The notes beneath the pieces are model-generated. The model was not told the DNA's origin and did no database searches. It saw nothing but the letters and a program-made list of their open reading frames with translations. The position numbers and the translations under genes were made by a program. DNA of 64,000 nucleotides from Alcanivorax sp. (GTDB lineage Bacteria > Pseudomonadota > Gammaproteobacteria > Pseudomonadales > Alcanivoracaceae), in the NCBI RefSeq assembly GCF_019431375.1, contig NZ_CP080267.1, positions 1,054,001 through 1,118,000 of the forward strand. Reading direction: 5' to 3'. Positions 1 through 8,330 of the stretch are shown here, piece by piece (positions within the stretch are counted from its first letter, which is position 1; every line of letters begins with the position of its first letter).

Positions 1-339
1 GGACTTGCCCAGGCAGATGGTCAGCACATTACGAGGGATGCGGAAATACTCCACGGTGCGTGCCAGTGCAAAAGAGTTGGGCGGGATGATGCAGTAGTCG
101 CCCTTGATATCGACGAAGCTGCGCTCATCGAAGGCCTTGGGGTCTACCGTGGCGGAGTGAATATTGGTGAACACCTTGAATTCATCCGCACAGCGCACGT
201 CGTACCCGTAGCTGGACACGCCGTAGGAAATCATTTTTTCGCCATTTTCATCCGCACGGATCTGTCCGCTCTGAAAGGGCTCTATCATGCCTTTCTCGGC
301 GGCCATGCGGGTAATCCAGCGATCCGATTTAATCGTCAT
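1..339 (-). CDS. dcd: dCTP deaminase, N-terminal part (runs off the window)
   Basis: Deaminates dCTP to dUTP, the first step of the main bacterial route to dTTP, in the cytoplasm. The first 113 residues are visible. They start with MTIKSDRWI and include the family-typical stretch VSSYGYDVRCADEF and the later IPPNSFALARTVEYFRIPR. The start is the ATG at 337-339, which matches the usual Dcd N-terminus; the rest of the roughly 190-residue protein lies left of the window. The next gene, mrp, is on the same strand about 95 bp upstream, a pairing I recall from Pseudomonas. Recognition is firm; nothing odd is seen in the visible part. Confidence 0.93.
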   Translation of the reverse strand, partial: MTIKSDRWITRMAAEKGMIEPFQSGQIRADENGEKMISYGVSSYGYDVRCADEFKVFTNIHSATVDPKAFDERSFVDIKGDYCIIPPNSFALARTVEYFRIPRNVLTICLGKS

Positions 340-434
340 TGTTGCGCCTCAATGTTCCGGAGTGGTTGGCGTTCAAGCGGCCAATGGTAGCAGCATGAAA
401 CGCCGCACGCAGCAGCCCTGATCGACCGCGTCCT

Positions 435-1520
435 TCAATGCTGTGTCACCTTGGGAAACGCCCGCTTGCCGGCTTCGGTCAATGACAGTCTGGCCGCCAT
501 CCGACGGGCTGCCTGGCGGTACAGGCCCGCCTCCTCGCTATCCGGACAAGCCGCTACCACCGGTTGACCGCTGTCCGCCTGCTCGCGGATGCGCAGGGAC
601 AACGGCAGCGCCGCCAGCACGTCGGTGTGGTACTCACTGGCCATCCTTTCCCCGCCGCCCTGACCGAACACATGCTCTTTATGACCGCACTGGCTGCAGA
701 TATGTACCGCCATGTTCTCCACGATGCCCAGCACGCGAATATCCACCTTGCGAAACATTTCCACACCCTTGATGGCATCCAGCAGGGCAATGTCCTGGGG
801 CGTGGTGATCACTACCGCACCGGCCACCGGAATTTTCTGGGCCAGGGTCAGCTGGATATCCCCCGTGCCCGGCGGCAGATCTACCAGCAGGTAGTCCAGC
901 TTGTGCCAGCGGGTTTGCTCCATCATCTGTACCAGTGCACCACTGGCTTTCGGGCCACGCCAGACCACCGGGGTCTGCTTGGTGGTCAGATACCCCATGG
1001 ACATGGTCTGCAGGCCATGGGCCTCCACCGGCACAAAGTACTTGCCTTCCAACACCTGCGGCCGGGTACCGTCCGGCAGGCCCAGCATCAGCGGCTGGCT
1101 GGGGCCGAACACGTCCGCATCCAGCAAGCCCACACGGGCGCCTTCCGCCTGTAACGCCAAGGCCAGATTCACCGCTGTGGTGGACTTGCCGACCCCGCCT
1201 TTGCCGGAGGCTATCGCAATCACATTGGCCACCTGGTCCATTGCCGGCAAACTATTCTGGGCGCGGTGAGGGATAATCTTCGCCTCCAGATCAAGGACCA
1301 GCTCGCGGCCCTCCAGCACCTCACTCAGATGCTCCCGAATCTGTGCTGCCAACTCATCACGGATACCGTCAATCGGAAACCCCAAAACGATTCGGGCATG
1401 GACGGTGCTGTCGTCCACGGTCAGTGATTCAATGGCATCCACGGACATCAGGCTGGCGCCCAGATCGTCGGGAATAAAATCACCCAGTTGCTGTCGAATG
1501 CGTTGCTCGGCTGAACTCAT
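435..1520 (-). CDS. mrp: Mrp/ApbC-type iron-sulfur cluster carrier ATPase
   Basis: P-loop NTPase of the MinD/Mrp family that carries and transfers Fe-S clusters to apoproteins in the cytoplasm. The 361-residue protein has an N-terminal DUF59/MIP18-like domain (about residues 5-85), a deviant Walker A GKGGVGKST at 106-114, the DLPPGTGD motif, and a CSQC pair near residue 260 that would hold the bridging cluster. The frame stays open further upstream, but the ATG at 1518-1520 has GGAGG at good spacing and matches family N-termini, so that start is used. It lies just upstream of dcd on the same strand. Confidence 0.93.
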   Translation of the reverse strand: MSSAEQRIRQQLGDFIPDDLGASLMSVDAIESLTVDDSTVHARIVLGFPIDGIRDELAAQIREHLSEVLEGRELVLDLEAKIIPHRAQNSLPAMDQVANVIAIASGKGGVGKSTTAVNLALALQAEGARVGLLDADVFGPSQPLMLGLPDGTRPQVLEGKYFVPVEAHGLQTMSMGYLTTKQTPVVWRGPKASGALVQMMEQTRWHKLDYLLVDLPPGTGDIQLTLAQKIPVAGAVVITTPQDIALLDAIKGVEMFRKVDIRVLGIVENMAVHICSQCGHKEHVFGQGGGERMASEYHTDVLAALPLSLRIREQADSGQPVVAACPDSEEAGLYRQAARRMAARLSLTEAGKRAFPKVTQH

Positions 1521-1710
1521 GATGGCCTCCGTTTCGCGAGCTGCGATGATAGGGGCTAAGCCGATAACAACCAAGCCACCCATGCACAACTTATGCGTTA
1601 CCAGCCTCTCAAAGGAAGTTCGCACACAAACGCGAACCATGGGGTGGTTATCCCGCTGTAAATGCGCAAAATAGAGCACTGTCGATTGCACGACAGTACA
1701 AGGAGAGTCC

Positions 1711-2412
1711 ATGAAACGCATCACTGCCGCATCCCTGATTGCCCTGGGTGCATTAAGCCTGGCCGCCTGTAGTGACACACACCAGACAATTAACTCCAGC
1801 CCCGACAGCATCACCGTCTCCGGCAGCGGCGATATCGCTGCCCAGCCGGATATTTTCCGGGTAGTGGCCACCGCCCGTGAACAGGGGGACGATATTGCCG
1901 CCATGAAATCCCGGGTCGACAACGCTGTCGCCGACATGCTCGACCTGGCAGACGATCTGGATATCGAGGAAAAACAGGTGCGCGCCAGCGATCTGAATGT
2001 CCAGCCGCAATGGCAATATCAGCCTGAGCGCAAACTGATCGGCCACCAGGTCAGCCGTCAAGTCACCTTTCGCGCCAATGGCCTGGACACCTATACCCAA
2101 CTGCTCGACGGCCTGGCCAAGCAGGGGGTGCGTGATATTCGACCGGCCGGCACTGAAGTCAGCAACGCGGACGAACTGGCTAACCAGGCCCTGGAAAAAG
2201 CCGTGGCTGATGCCCGCCAGCGAGCCAGCATCATCGCCAAGGCCGCAGACCGGGAGCTGGGCAAGGCCATCCAGATCCAGGCACAGGATTTCCAGCCCCC
2301 GCAGCCGGTAATGATGATGGCACGGAGCGAGAAAAGCGGTCATGCCGACAGCTACCGACCCGGTGAAACCGACATCACCGCCCGGGTCCAGATCACCTTC
2401 GAACTGGATTAA
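1711..2412 (+). CDS. SIMPL (DUF541) domain lipoprotein
   Basis: A 233-residue envelope protein. It begins with a basic start, a hydrophobic stretch and the lipobox LAAC at residues 17-20, so it should be lipidated on Cys20. The rest is a SIMPL/DUF541 domain, seen in the early segment ITVSGSGDIAAQPDIFRV and in the end ETDITARVQITFELD. The family is periplasmic or membrane-attached; its biochemical role is unclear (stress-related in some bacteria). A strong AAGGAG site precedes the ATG. The stop codon overlaps the start of the AraC-type gene by one base, so the two are translationally coupled. Confidence 0.85.
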   Translation: MKRITAASLIALGALSLAACSDTHQTINSSPDSITVSGSGDIAAQPDIFRVVATAREQGDDIAAMKSRVDNAVADMLDLADDLDIEEKQVRASDLNVQPQWQYQPERKLIGHQVSRQVTFRANGLDTYTQLLDGLAKQGVRDIRPAGTEVSNADELANQALEKAVADARQRASIIAKAADRELGKAIQIQAQDFQPPQPVMMMARSEKSGHADSYRPGETDITARVQITFELD

Positions 2413-3440
2413 TGGATAACCTCGGTCAGATCTGCAGTGCCGCGCTGCAGCAGTATCTTGCCCACGGCGAAGCCCGCGGGCTGGATATTGCTGCGGCACT
2501 GGATAGCGCCGCCCTGGATGCGGAACGAGTCCGCCAACCGGACGCCCGCATCCCCGGGGCCAGCTTCCAGACGCTGCTGCACACCTTGATCGACCAGGCC
2601 GGGGATCCCCTGTTCGGCCTGCACACCTCCGAATTCGTTCAGCCCGGTTCCTACAACGTCATGGGCTACATCGCCATGAGTGCCGGCACGCTCCAGGAAG
2701 CCCTCTCCAAGGTCAGCCTTTATGAAAAGCTGGTCGGCGACATGGGCACCACGGACACTCGCGTTACCGAAGACCAGGCCTCGATTCGCTGGGACTGCCG
2801 CTACACCCAGCAACCCGCCCGCCAACACCTGATCGACAATGTACTGGGCTCCTGGGTCCGCTATGCCCGCTGGCTTACCGGCAATGACCAACTGGCCCCG
2901 GCCCAGGTCTGGCTCGAGCACCCCAGACCCAAACCGGCACTGGTGGAGGAATACCAGCGGGTGTTTCTCTGCGAAGTTCGGTTTGCACAACCCTGCTCTG
3001 CCCTGATCGGCCCGCCAGACCTCTTGGAGCAGCCCATTCGCCAACCGGACCCGCTATTGCTGTCTACCCTGGAAGCCCACGCCATTCAACAGCTTAACCA
3101 GTTGGGGGTGGAAACCAGTCTGGGCCAGCGGGTCAAGCAGTGCATCCAGGATGCCATCGGTCATTCCCTGCCGCGCAAGGAAACCATTGCTGAGCGGTTG
3201 GGCATGAATGTCCGCACCCTCCACCGCCGCCTGGCCGATGAGGGCCACAACTGGCAGAAGCTGCTGGACGAGGTGCGACTGCATCAGGCCCGACAACTGC
3301 TTTGCCAGAGCCCGGCCCCCCAGGCGGAAATCGCCGAAGCCCTGGGCTACTCGGACATCCGCTCTTTCCAACGCAGTTTCAAGCGACATACCGGCATGAC
3401 ACCTGGCCAGTTCCGCAACCAGCAAAAGCCGGATTTGTAG
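2412..3440 (+). CDS. AraC-family transcriptional regulator (arabinose-binding-domain type)
   Basis: A 342-residue regulator. An N-terminal sensing domain of the 'Arabinose_bd' kind (roughly residues 20-205), found in OruR/ArgR-like AraC proteins, precedes a C-terminal AraC double helix-turn-helix (about 240-335) that includes IAERLGMNVRTLHRRLADEG and the second-helix signature YSDIRSFQRSFKRHTGMTPG. Its ATG overlaps the TAA of the SIMPL lipoprotein gene, so they form one operon. The effector is not evident, and the regulator may control targets outside the window. Confidence 0.88.
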   Translation: MDNLGQICSAALQQYLAHGEARGLDIAAALDSAALDAERVRQPDARIPGASFQTLLHTLIDQAGDPLFGLHTSEFVQPGSYNVMGYIAMSAGTLQEALSKVSLYEKLVGDMGTTDTRVTEDQASIRWDCRYTQQPARQHLIDNVLGSWVRYARWLTGNDQLAPAQVWLEHPRPKPALVEEYQRVFLCEVRFAQPCSALIGPPDLLEQPIRQPDPLLLSTLEAHAIQQLNQLGVETSLGQRVKQCIQDAIGHSLPRKETIAERLGMNVRTLHRRLADEGHNWQKLLDEVRLHQARQLLCQSPAPQAEIAEALGYSDIRSFQRSFKRHTGMTPGQFRNQQKPDL

Positions 3441-3637
3441 GAAATCACTTACACGCTTTGTCGGCTTTCTCTTATGCGCATTTCGTCATAATCCCGTTCA
3501 GCATCTACCCCGCCGCCACTGGTCGTGATCGCTTTGCCCACACCGCTACCGGTTGACTACAACAGTCCCCAAGGGATCACGAAGTTCCCCCAAACCACCG
3601 GCCCCGCCGGTTTCGGGAACCGTTACAGGGACGCACC

Positions 3638-3946
3638 ATGAACCGCAAAATTTCCGTCAGTGGCCTCAGCCATGACTCCGCCAGCGCCTTTGTCTCGATG
3701 ATGGGCATCATCAATGGTCGTTGCAGCGTTATCTGGGAAAACGCCGATTCCGGCCAGGCCGACGTGCTGCTTGTCGCCGCCCAGGATGCAAAACGCGCCG
3801 CCAACAGCAAAAGCGGCAAACCCTGCATCGTGGTTTACCCCAGCTCCCAGGATCGGCCCGATGCGCCTTTCACCCTGTCCCATCCGTTCCGGGCCATGCA
3901 CATGATCCGGGTACTGGAAGATGTGGCCCGGGCCCTGCCCGGCTGA
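3638..3946 (+). CDS. Conserved-looking hypothetical protein, 102 aa
   Basis: Not recognised. A soluble, cysteine-poor 102-residue protein. Its alternation of hydrophobic strands (ADVLLVAAQD, KPCIVVYPSS) followed by HPFRAMHMIRVLEDVAR loosely resembles the second half of a receiver-like alpha/beta fold, including a final helix after a conserved Pro, but no phosphoacceptor Asp pattern is visible. The ATG follows ACAGGGACGCACC, a modest ribosome site. A good terminator follows about 55 bp downstream, which supports a real transcription unit. Confidence 0.6.
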   Translation: MNRKISVSGLSHDSASAFVSMMGIINGRCSVIWENADSGQADVLLVAAQDAKRAANSKSGKPCIVVYPSSQDRPDAPFTLSHPFRAMHMIRVLEDVARALPG

Positions 3947-4002
3947 TCGCCCCACCCCATCAGCTTGCGCTGATCTCCTGATTAGGCAATTCTGCCCATA
4001 TA

Positions 4003-4037
4003 AACGCGGCCTTTTCTTTTCGGCCGCGTTCTTTTTG
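4003..4037 (+). terminator. Rho-independent terminator
   Basis: The perfect 9-bp stem AACGCGGCC / GGCCGCGTT surrounds a 10-base T-rich loop and is followed by CTTTTT. It closes the 102-aa gene upstream and lies before the patatin gene. Confidence 0.85.
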
Positions 4038-4195
4038 TCCTACAAAGCCTTAAAACCCGCCACCGGTCATGGCTATACTGACATCAACTAATGACAACAA
4101 GGGAGCCACTGAACACTCCCCTCTTGCAGGCTGGCTCGAAGGACCCGGCCTGCAGCGCAAGGGATGTTCAAAGGTTGCCAATGGCGGAGACCTGC

Positions 4196-5656
4196 ATGAA
4201 AGGCACTCTCAAGCAACTGGATCGGGCCATCGAGCACGCTGAAACCTACGAAGAATGGTACGAAGCCAGCCGCGAACACGACCGTCTTTCCGGTGCGGAC
4301 GAATGGAAAGAAATCGATCGCTCCCCCCATTACGACTACGAGTTGATCCGTAATCGCCTGTGGCAGATCCGCCAGGCCCGTGAACGCCATGACGTGAACA
4401 AGTTGGTGTTCCATCTGCACGAAGGCCTGCATGGCAACCTGGGCAACATCTCCAACCCACGCCTCTATCAGCAGACCCGGGTAGGCACCAAACGCCTGAT
4501 CGAGAATTATCTCGAAGAGGTCACCATCGCCCTGAACTACCTGTGCGATACCAACTTCAAGGAGTTCGGCCTCAAGGAGAAACTGGATTTCTTCGAAACC
4601 ACCGGCCAGGCCTTCGGCCAGAGCTGCCTGATGCTGTCCGGTGGCGCCGCTCTGGGTCTGTTTCATATCGGCGTGGCCCGCTGCCTGTGGGAACAGGGGC
4701 TACTTCCTTCGGTGATTTCCGGCTCCAGTGCCGGCAGCATCATTGCGTCCGTTGTTGGCACCCACAACGATGAAGAACTGAAGCTCAAGCTGGAACCGGA
4801 AAACATTTATCTGGAAGCCTTCAAGGTGCTGGGCTGGAAAGGCATCGTGCGCGGCACGCCAGTACTGGACGGCGACCACCTGGAAGCCTGCCTGGAAGAG
4901 AACATTCTCGACATGACCTTCGAGGAGGCCTACCGGCACACCGGCCGCGAAATCAACATTACCGTCAGCCCCTACGACCGTAATCAGCATGCCCGTCTGC
5001 TCAACTGGCGCACCTCCCCCAATGTGCTGATCCGCAAGGCGTCCCTGGCGTCCTGCGCGATTCCCGGCATTTATCCGCCGGTCTCCCTGTGGGCCAAGAA
5101 TATTGATGGCGAGCGGGTGCCCTACATCCCCGGCCGCAAGTTCGTGGATGGCTCCATTGTCGACGATCTGCCCATCCGTCGTCTGTCCCGACTGTATGGC
5201 GTCAACCATTCCATTGTCAGCCAGACCAATCCCCACGTGGTGCCCTTCCTGTCCCGTAACGAGAACACCGACAGCTCCCTGAGCACCCTGGCAGACTGGG
5301 GCCTGAAAAACGTGTCCATGAACCTGCGCTATGCCCTGCAATTGATACAGCGCCGGGTGGAGTCCAATGACGTTGGCCTGATGTTCGACAAGGCCAAGAG
5401 CATGGTCACCCAGAAATATATCGGCGATATCAACATGATCCCGCCGCGCCAGCCCATGAATGCCCTGCGAGTCTTGAGCAACCCCACCCTGCAGGATGTA
5501 CGTAACTACATCCGCAAGGGGGAAAAGGCAACCTGGCCCAAACTCGACATGGTGGCCAACACTACCGCCATCAGCCGCACCTTCCGAGACTGCCGTGCCC
5601 GTCTGGACCGTATCGAGGAACGCATGCTCGATCAGGTTCCGATGACCGCCGTCTGA
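4196..5656 (+). CDS. Patatin-like phospholipase (DUF3336 type)
   Basis: A 486-residue lipid acyl hydrolase. The N-terminal DUF3336-like helical domain (about 1-140) is followed by a patatin domain with the oxyanion motif SGGAALGLFHIG, the nucleophile elbow GSSAG and the catalytic Asp motif DGS in KFVDGSIVDDLP. Bacterial and fungal relatives act on triacylglycerol or phospholipid. The frame is open to an ATG at 4091, but the ATG at 4196 has GGAG six bases upstream and begins at the conserved part of the family, so it is preferred. The gene converges on umuC; a strong hairpin lies between them. Confidence 0.87.
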   Translation: MKGTLKQLDRAIEHAETYEEWYEASREHDRLSGADEWKEIDRSPHYDYELIRNRLWQIRQARERHDVNKLVFHLHEGLHGNLGNISNPRLYQQTRVGTKRLIENYLEEVTIALNYLCDTNFKEFGLKEKLDFFETTGQAFGQSCLMLSGGAALGLFHIGVARCLWEQGLLPSVISGSSAGSIIASVVGTHNDEELKLKLEPENIYLEAFKVLGWKGIVRGTPVLDGDHLEACLEENILDMTFEEAYRHTGREINITVSPYDRNQHARLLNWRTSPNVLIRKASLASCAIPGIYPPVSLWAKNIDGERVPYIPGRKFVDGSIVDDLPIRRLSRLYGVNHSIVSQTNPHVVPFLSRNENTDSSLSTLADWGLKNVSMNLRYALQLIQRRVESNDVGLMFDKAKSMVTQKYIGDINMIPPRQPMNALRVLSNPTLQDVRNYIRKGEKATWPKLDMVANTTAISRTFRDCRARLDRIEERMLDQVPMTAV

Positions 5657-5669
5657 CAGGCCTCATCCT

Positions 5670-5704
5670 CTGCCCCGCCGCCCGGGTTACCGGGCCCGGG
5701 GCAG
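5670..5704. terminator. Strong GC hairpin between convergent genes
   Basis: CTGCCCCG pairs with CGGGGCAG around an inner GCCCGG / CCGGGC stem with the loop GTTA. It lies between the end of the patatin gene and the end of umuC and overlaps the umuC stop codon. There is no long T tract, so it may act as a bidirectional attenuating structure rather than a classic terminator. Confidence 0.6.
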
Positions 5705-6958
5705 ATCGCTCCAGCGAGTGGTATAGGCCGGTGACAAATGCGCCCGACGCATGGCCCAGACACAGCGCGCCGCCGGATTGACCCCTCTCCCAGCCAACCA
5801 GACTTTGCCCTTGCCGCTCCGGTTGATGGTATCCATCACCGCCATCAACGCCTTCCCTTTCTCCGCGTTGTCGTCTTCGCGAAACAGGGTGACCTGCTCA
5901 CGCCCCGCCGGGCCCAGATCCGTCAGCATGACCCCGGCCTTGCCATAGCGGTAACCGGCCTGCCACAGGGCAGACACCATTTCCATGGCATGGCGAACCA
6001 TCACCCTCGTGTCTGTCGTGGCCGGCGACAGAGGCGCCCGGGCGGAATGGGGAAATAACTGCTGGGGTTTGCCCACCGGAGCCGTGCGTAGATACACACT
6101 GATCGCACCGGCACTGAGTCCTTCAGCACGCATGCTTTCCGCGGCCCGGGCGGTAAAATCACTGACCGCCTGACGCACGGCCACCAGCGAGGCCACCGGC
6201 TCCCCGAAAGAGCGGGAATGAATGATCTGCTGACGGGGCTCCAAGCGGGTTTCCAGGGGCAGGCAGCTTTCTCCATTCAGTTCCCGCACCACCCGTTCCT
6301 GCACCACGGAAAAGCGCTTGCGGATCAGACGGTAATCGGTACGCGCCAGGTCCAGAGCAGTCTCAATCTCCATATCATTGAGACGCCGGCCCAGACGTCG
6401 ACCGATCCCCCACACCGCCGACACCGGCGTACGCGCCAATAGCCGCTGACGCCTCTGCGGATCCGTCAGGACCAACACGCCCCCCGTTTGCGGATACGTC
6501 TTGGCCGCATGGTTCGCCAACTTGGCCAGGGTCTTGGTCGGCGCCACCCCCACACAGACGGGAACACCCACCCATCTGCCAACCCGCTCGCGTAAGGCCT
6601 GACCCAATGGCTGAAGCTCCTCGGGTCGCATCAGGGATAGATCCAGAAACGCCTCGTCGATGGAATACACCTCCACCGCCGGTACCAGGGTGGCCAACGT
6701 GGCCATGACCCGCCGGGAGATATCGCCGTAGAGCACATAGTTGGAGGAAAACACCACGACCTGGTGCTTGCGGATCAGATCGCGGGCCTCGAACAGCGGC
6801 ATCCCGGTTCTCACCCCCAGTGCCTTGGCCTCGGCGGATCCGGCCACAATGCAGCCATCATTGTTGGATAGCACCACCACCGGGCGCCCCTGCAGGTCCG
6901 GGCGGAAAATCCGCTCACAGGAAGCATAGAAACTGTTGCAGTCGACCAGGGCAAACAT
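5687..6958 (-). CDS. umuC: DNA polymerase V catalytic subunit UmuC
   Basis: Y-family translesion DNA polymerase that works with processed UmuD in SOS mutagenesis. The 423-residue protein starts MFALVDCNSFYASCERIF, with the metal-binding Asp near residue 6. It carries the second catalytic motif YSIDEAFLDL, the helix-hairpin-helix region and a C-terminal UmuC domain; the length matches E. coli UmuC. The ATG at 6956-6958 fits the family start. It lies 5 bp after umuD, so the two form one operon driven by the LexA-boxed promoter upstream of umuD. Confidence 0.96.
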   Translation of the reverse strand: MFALVDCNSFYASCERIFRPDLQGRPVVVLSNNDGCIVAGSAEAKALGVRTGMPLFEARDLIRKHQVVVFSSNYVLYGDISRRVMATLATLVPAVEVYSIDEAFLDLSLMRPEELQPLGQALRERVGRWVGVPVCVGVAPTKTLAKLANHAAKTYPQTGGVLVLTDPQRRQRLLARTPVSAVWGIGRRLGRRLNDMEIETALDLARTDYRLIRKRFSVVQERVVRELNGESCLPLETRLEPRQQIIHSRSFGEPVASLVAVRQAVSDFTARAAESMRAEGLSAGAISVYLRTAPVGKPQQLFPHSARAPLSPATTDTRVMVRHAMEMVSALWQAGYRYGKAGVMLTDLGPAGREQVTLFREDDNAEKGKALMAVMDTINRSGKGKVWLAGRGVNPAARCVWAMRRAHLSPAYTTRWSDLPRAR

Positions 6959-6963
6959 GACAT

Positions 6964-7368
6964 TTAGCGCCCGGATCGGTCCACTGGGCGGTGCGGATGG
7001 AGCGAGAATGTCACTACGCCAAACAACTCCCACTCCTGATCAGCCAGGGGTATCGCCGCATAGCAGGGATTGCGGGGTATCAGCATGGGCTGTGGCCGCA
7101 ACCGCAATTCCTTCACAGTGAATTCCCCATTCAGCGACGCCACCACCACATCACCGTGAGACGCCTCCAGAGCGCGATCCACCACCAGAATATCATCCGG
7201 AAAAATCCCCGCTTCCAGCATGGAATCTCCCTCCACCCGCAGCAGAAAAGAGGCCTCCGGCTGGCGAATGCACAGCTGGTTCAGATCCAGCGGCGCTTCC
7301 ATATAGCCCTGGGCCGGAGAAGGGAAACCGGCAGCAACACGTTCGACGAAAAAAGGCAGCGCAGTCAT
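6964..7368 (-). CDS. umuD: UmuD, self-cleaving pol V accessory subunit
   Basis: A LexA-like S24 peptidase, 134 residues. RecA-stimulated self-cleavage should occur between Ala13 and Gly14 in RVAAGFPSPA. The catalytic pair is Ser49 (in EGDSM) and Lys86 (in TVKEL). Spacings of 36 residues from cut site to Ser and 37 from Ser to Lys equal those of E. coli UmuD. The start chosen is the ATG at 7366-7368. It is co-transcribed with umuC, and a symmetrical LexA box is centred about 50 bp upstream. Confidence 0.95.
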   Translation of the reverse strand: MTALPFFVERVAAGFPSPAQGYMEAPLDLNQLCIRQPEASFLLRVEGDSMLEAGIFPDDILVVDRALEASHGDVVVASLNGEFTVKELRLRPQPMLIPRNPCYAAIPLADQEWELFGVVTFSLHPHRPVDRSGR

Positions 7369-7412
7369 GGGATACCACAGCGAAGATAGCGACGCTCCCA
7401 TGGTATCAAATA

Positions 7413-7428
7413 CTGTCCTTATGTACAG
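7413..7428 (-). promoter_or_regulatory. LexA (SOS) box of umuDC
   Basis: CTGT, eight bases (CCTTATGT) and ACAG match the gammaproteobacterial LexA consensus, with TA before and TC after. It lies 45 bp upstream of the umuD start and before nothing else on that strand, so it is the SOS operator of umuDC. Confidence 0.92.
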
Positions 7429-7570
7429 TCAAAAGACACACTCACGGCCACCGATACCGGCTCTGACAGAACAAACAGGAAAGCAACAAAACGCAAAGAA
7501 AGGCATATCCAAACCCCGCCATGACTGTCTTAGGGTAGGTATAAAGAATCCGTCATCAGGATGCAGTCAT

Positions 7571-7852
7571 ATGCTTGAAGGGAACCCGGGCTGGATGTCC
7601 GACTTTCTCGAAGAAATGGGACTGCCGGCCAACGCCGTGTTTCAGGGTTATGTGCTCTATCAGCGGGAAAGCGACAGCTTTGTCGCCAACGCCCCTGACC
7701 CATCCTTGCCCCACTATGTGAAGCCATGCGCCTGGGCCCGCCGCTACCCCTATATCATGCTGGCCAGGGACGCCGCCCAGGAAATGGAGGAAGGCATACA
7801 GGTACAGGTGCTGTTCCGTCTGGGAGGGAAATTTCTGGCTTATCCGATCTGA
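7571..7852 (+). CDS. Hypothetical protein, about 93 aa
   Basis: Not recognised. A small, acidic, soluble protein that starts MLEGNPGWMSDFLEEMGLP and has no membrane segment or clear motif. Two starts are possible: the ATG at 7571 (used) or the ATG at 7595. Neither has a strong ribosome site; the frame is also open further upstream through sequence that does not look coding. It is divergent from umuDC, lies about 140 bp from the LexA box and is followed by a terminator, which supports expression. Whether it is damage-inducible cannot be told from sequence. Confidence 0.55.
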   Translation: MLEGNPGWMSDFLEEMGLPANAVFQGYVLYQRESDSFVANAPDPSLPHYVKPCAWARRYPYIMLARDAAQEMEEGIQVQVLFRLGGKFLAYPI

Positions 7853-7874
7853 CAAACACCGATCCCCCATAAAC

Positions 7875-7899
7875 AAAAGCCACCCGCTGGGTGGCTTTT
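7875..7899. terminator. Rho-independent terminator (works on both strands)
   Basis: A perfect 11-bp stem, AAAAGCCACCC / GGGTGGCTTTT, with a three-base loop. It closes the 93-aa gene on the plus strand, and its A/T flanks would also terminate minus-strand transcripts running out of the tRNA-Gly. Confidence 0.85.
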
Positions 7900-7900
7900 C

Positions 7901-8080
7901 AGGAGCCTCTGAGTAACTCCTTGTGTGCTCAGCGAGGCCTGAAGGGCACATCTGTTGTGTTTTCTCGCGACGGACAGGGTGGTTCCCTTTCCTAGCGAGA
8001 AAGCGCAGCAGATGTGCCCTTCAGGTCTCGCCCTCCGGGCCTTTCAGGCTGAGCATGCAAGGAGTTGTTCAGAGGCTCCT
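7901..8080. repeat. Large imperfect inverted repeat next to tRNA-Gly
   Basis: The left arm (7901-7970) matches the reverse complement of the right arm (7993-8080) with a few mismatches plus one block of about 18 extra bases in the right arm (around 8031-8047). The shared order is AGGAGCCTCTGA..AACTCCTTG, then GCTCAGC, then CCTGAAGGGCACATCTG, then TTTCTCGC. No reading frame is inside. It fills the space between a terminator and the 3' end of a tRNA gene and looks like a mobile palindromic element (MITE- or REP-like). Confidence 0.8.
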
Positions 8081-8085
8081 CAATA

Positions 8086-8159
8086 TGGAGCGGGTGAAGA
8101 GAATCGAACTCTCGTATGCAGCTTGGGAAGCTGCCGTTCTACCATTGAACTACACCCGC
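8086..8159 (-). tRNA. tRNA-Gly (anticodon CCC)
   Basis: Read on the minus strand: acceptor GCGGGTG pairs with CACCCGC and is followed by T and an encoded CCA. The anticodon arm is GCAGC-TTCCCAA-GCTGC, giving anticodon CCC (reads GGG), and the T-loop is GTTCGATTC. Total length is 74 nt including CCA. The 3' end faces the large inverted repeat. Confidence 0.95.
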
Positions 8160-8269
8160 TTGGACAACCGGCAATATAGTCAAAAGGATGCGCCTTGGCC
8201 AGTGCTGATGTTGTCCAGATATGCTGTTTTGACACCAGCACGACCGGTTTGAGGTTACACTCTGAAGCA

Positions 8270-8301
8270 GCCTCCGAGTAACGCCCTGCGTACTCGGAGG
8301 C
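8270..8301. repeat. Perfect hairpin upstream of the epimerase-like gene
   Basis: GCCTCCGAGTA and TACTCGGAGGC are perfect inverse copies around a 10-base loop, 30 bp before the epimerase-like start. The arm resembles the ends of the 7.9-kb inverted repeat (AGCCTCTGAGTA), so the two probably belong to one repeat family. It has no T tract. Confidence 0.6.
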
Positions 8302-8330
8302 TTCCTAAAGATCAGAATGACAACAGGAGC

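Noticed and set aside
1679..1696. CTGT...ACAG palindrome upstream of the SIMPL gene, LexA-box-like
   Set aside because: The spacer is 10 bases, not the 8 needed for LexA; it looks like a chance CTGTCG/CGACAG palindrome.
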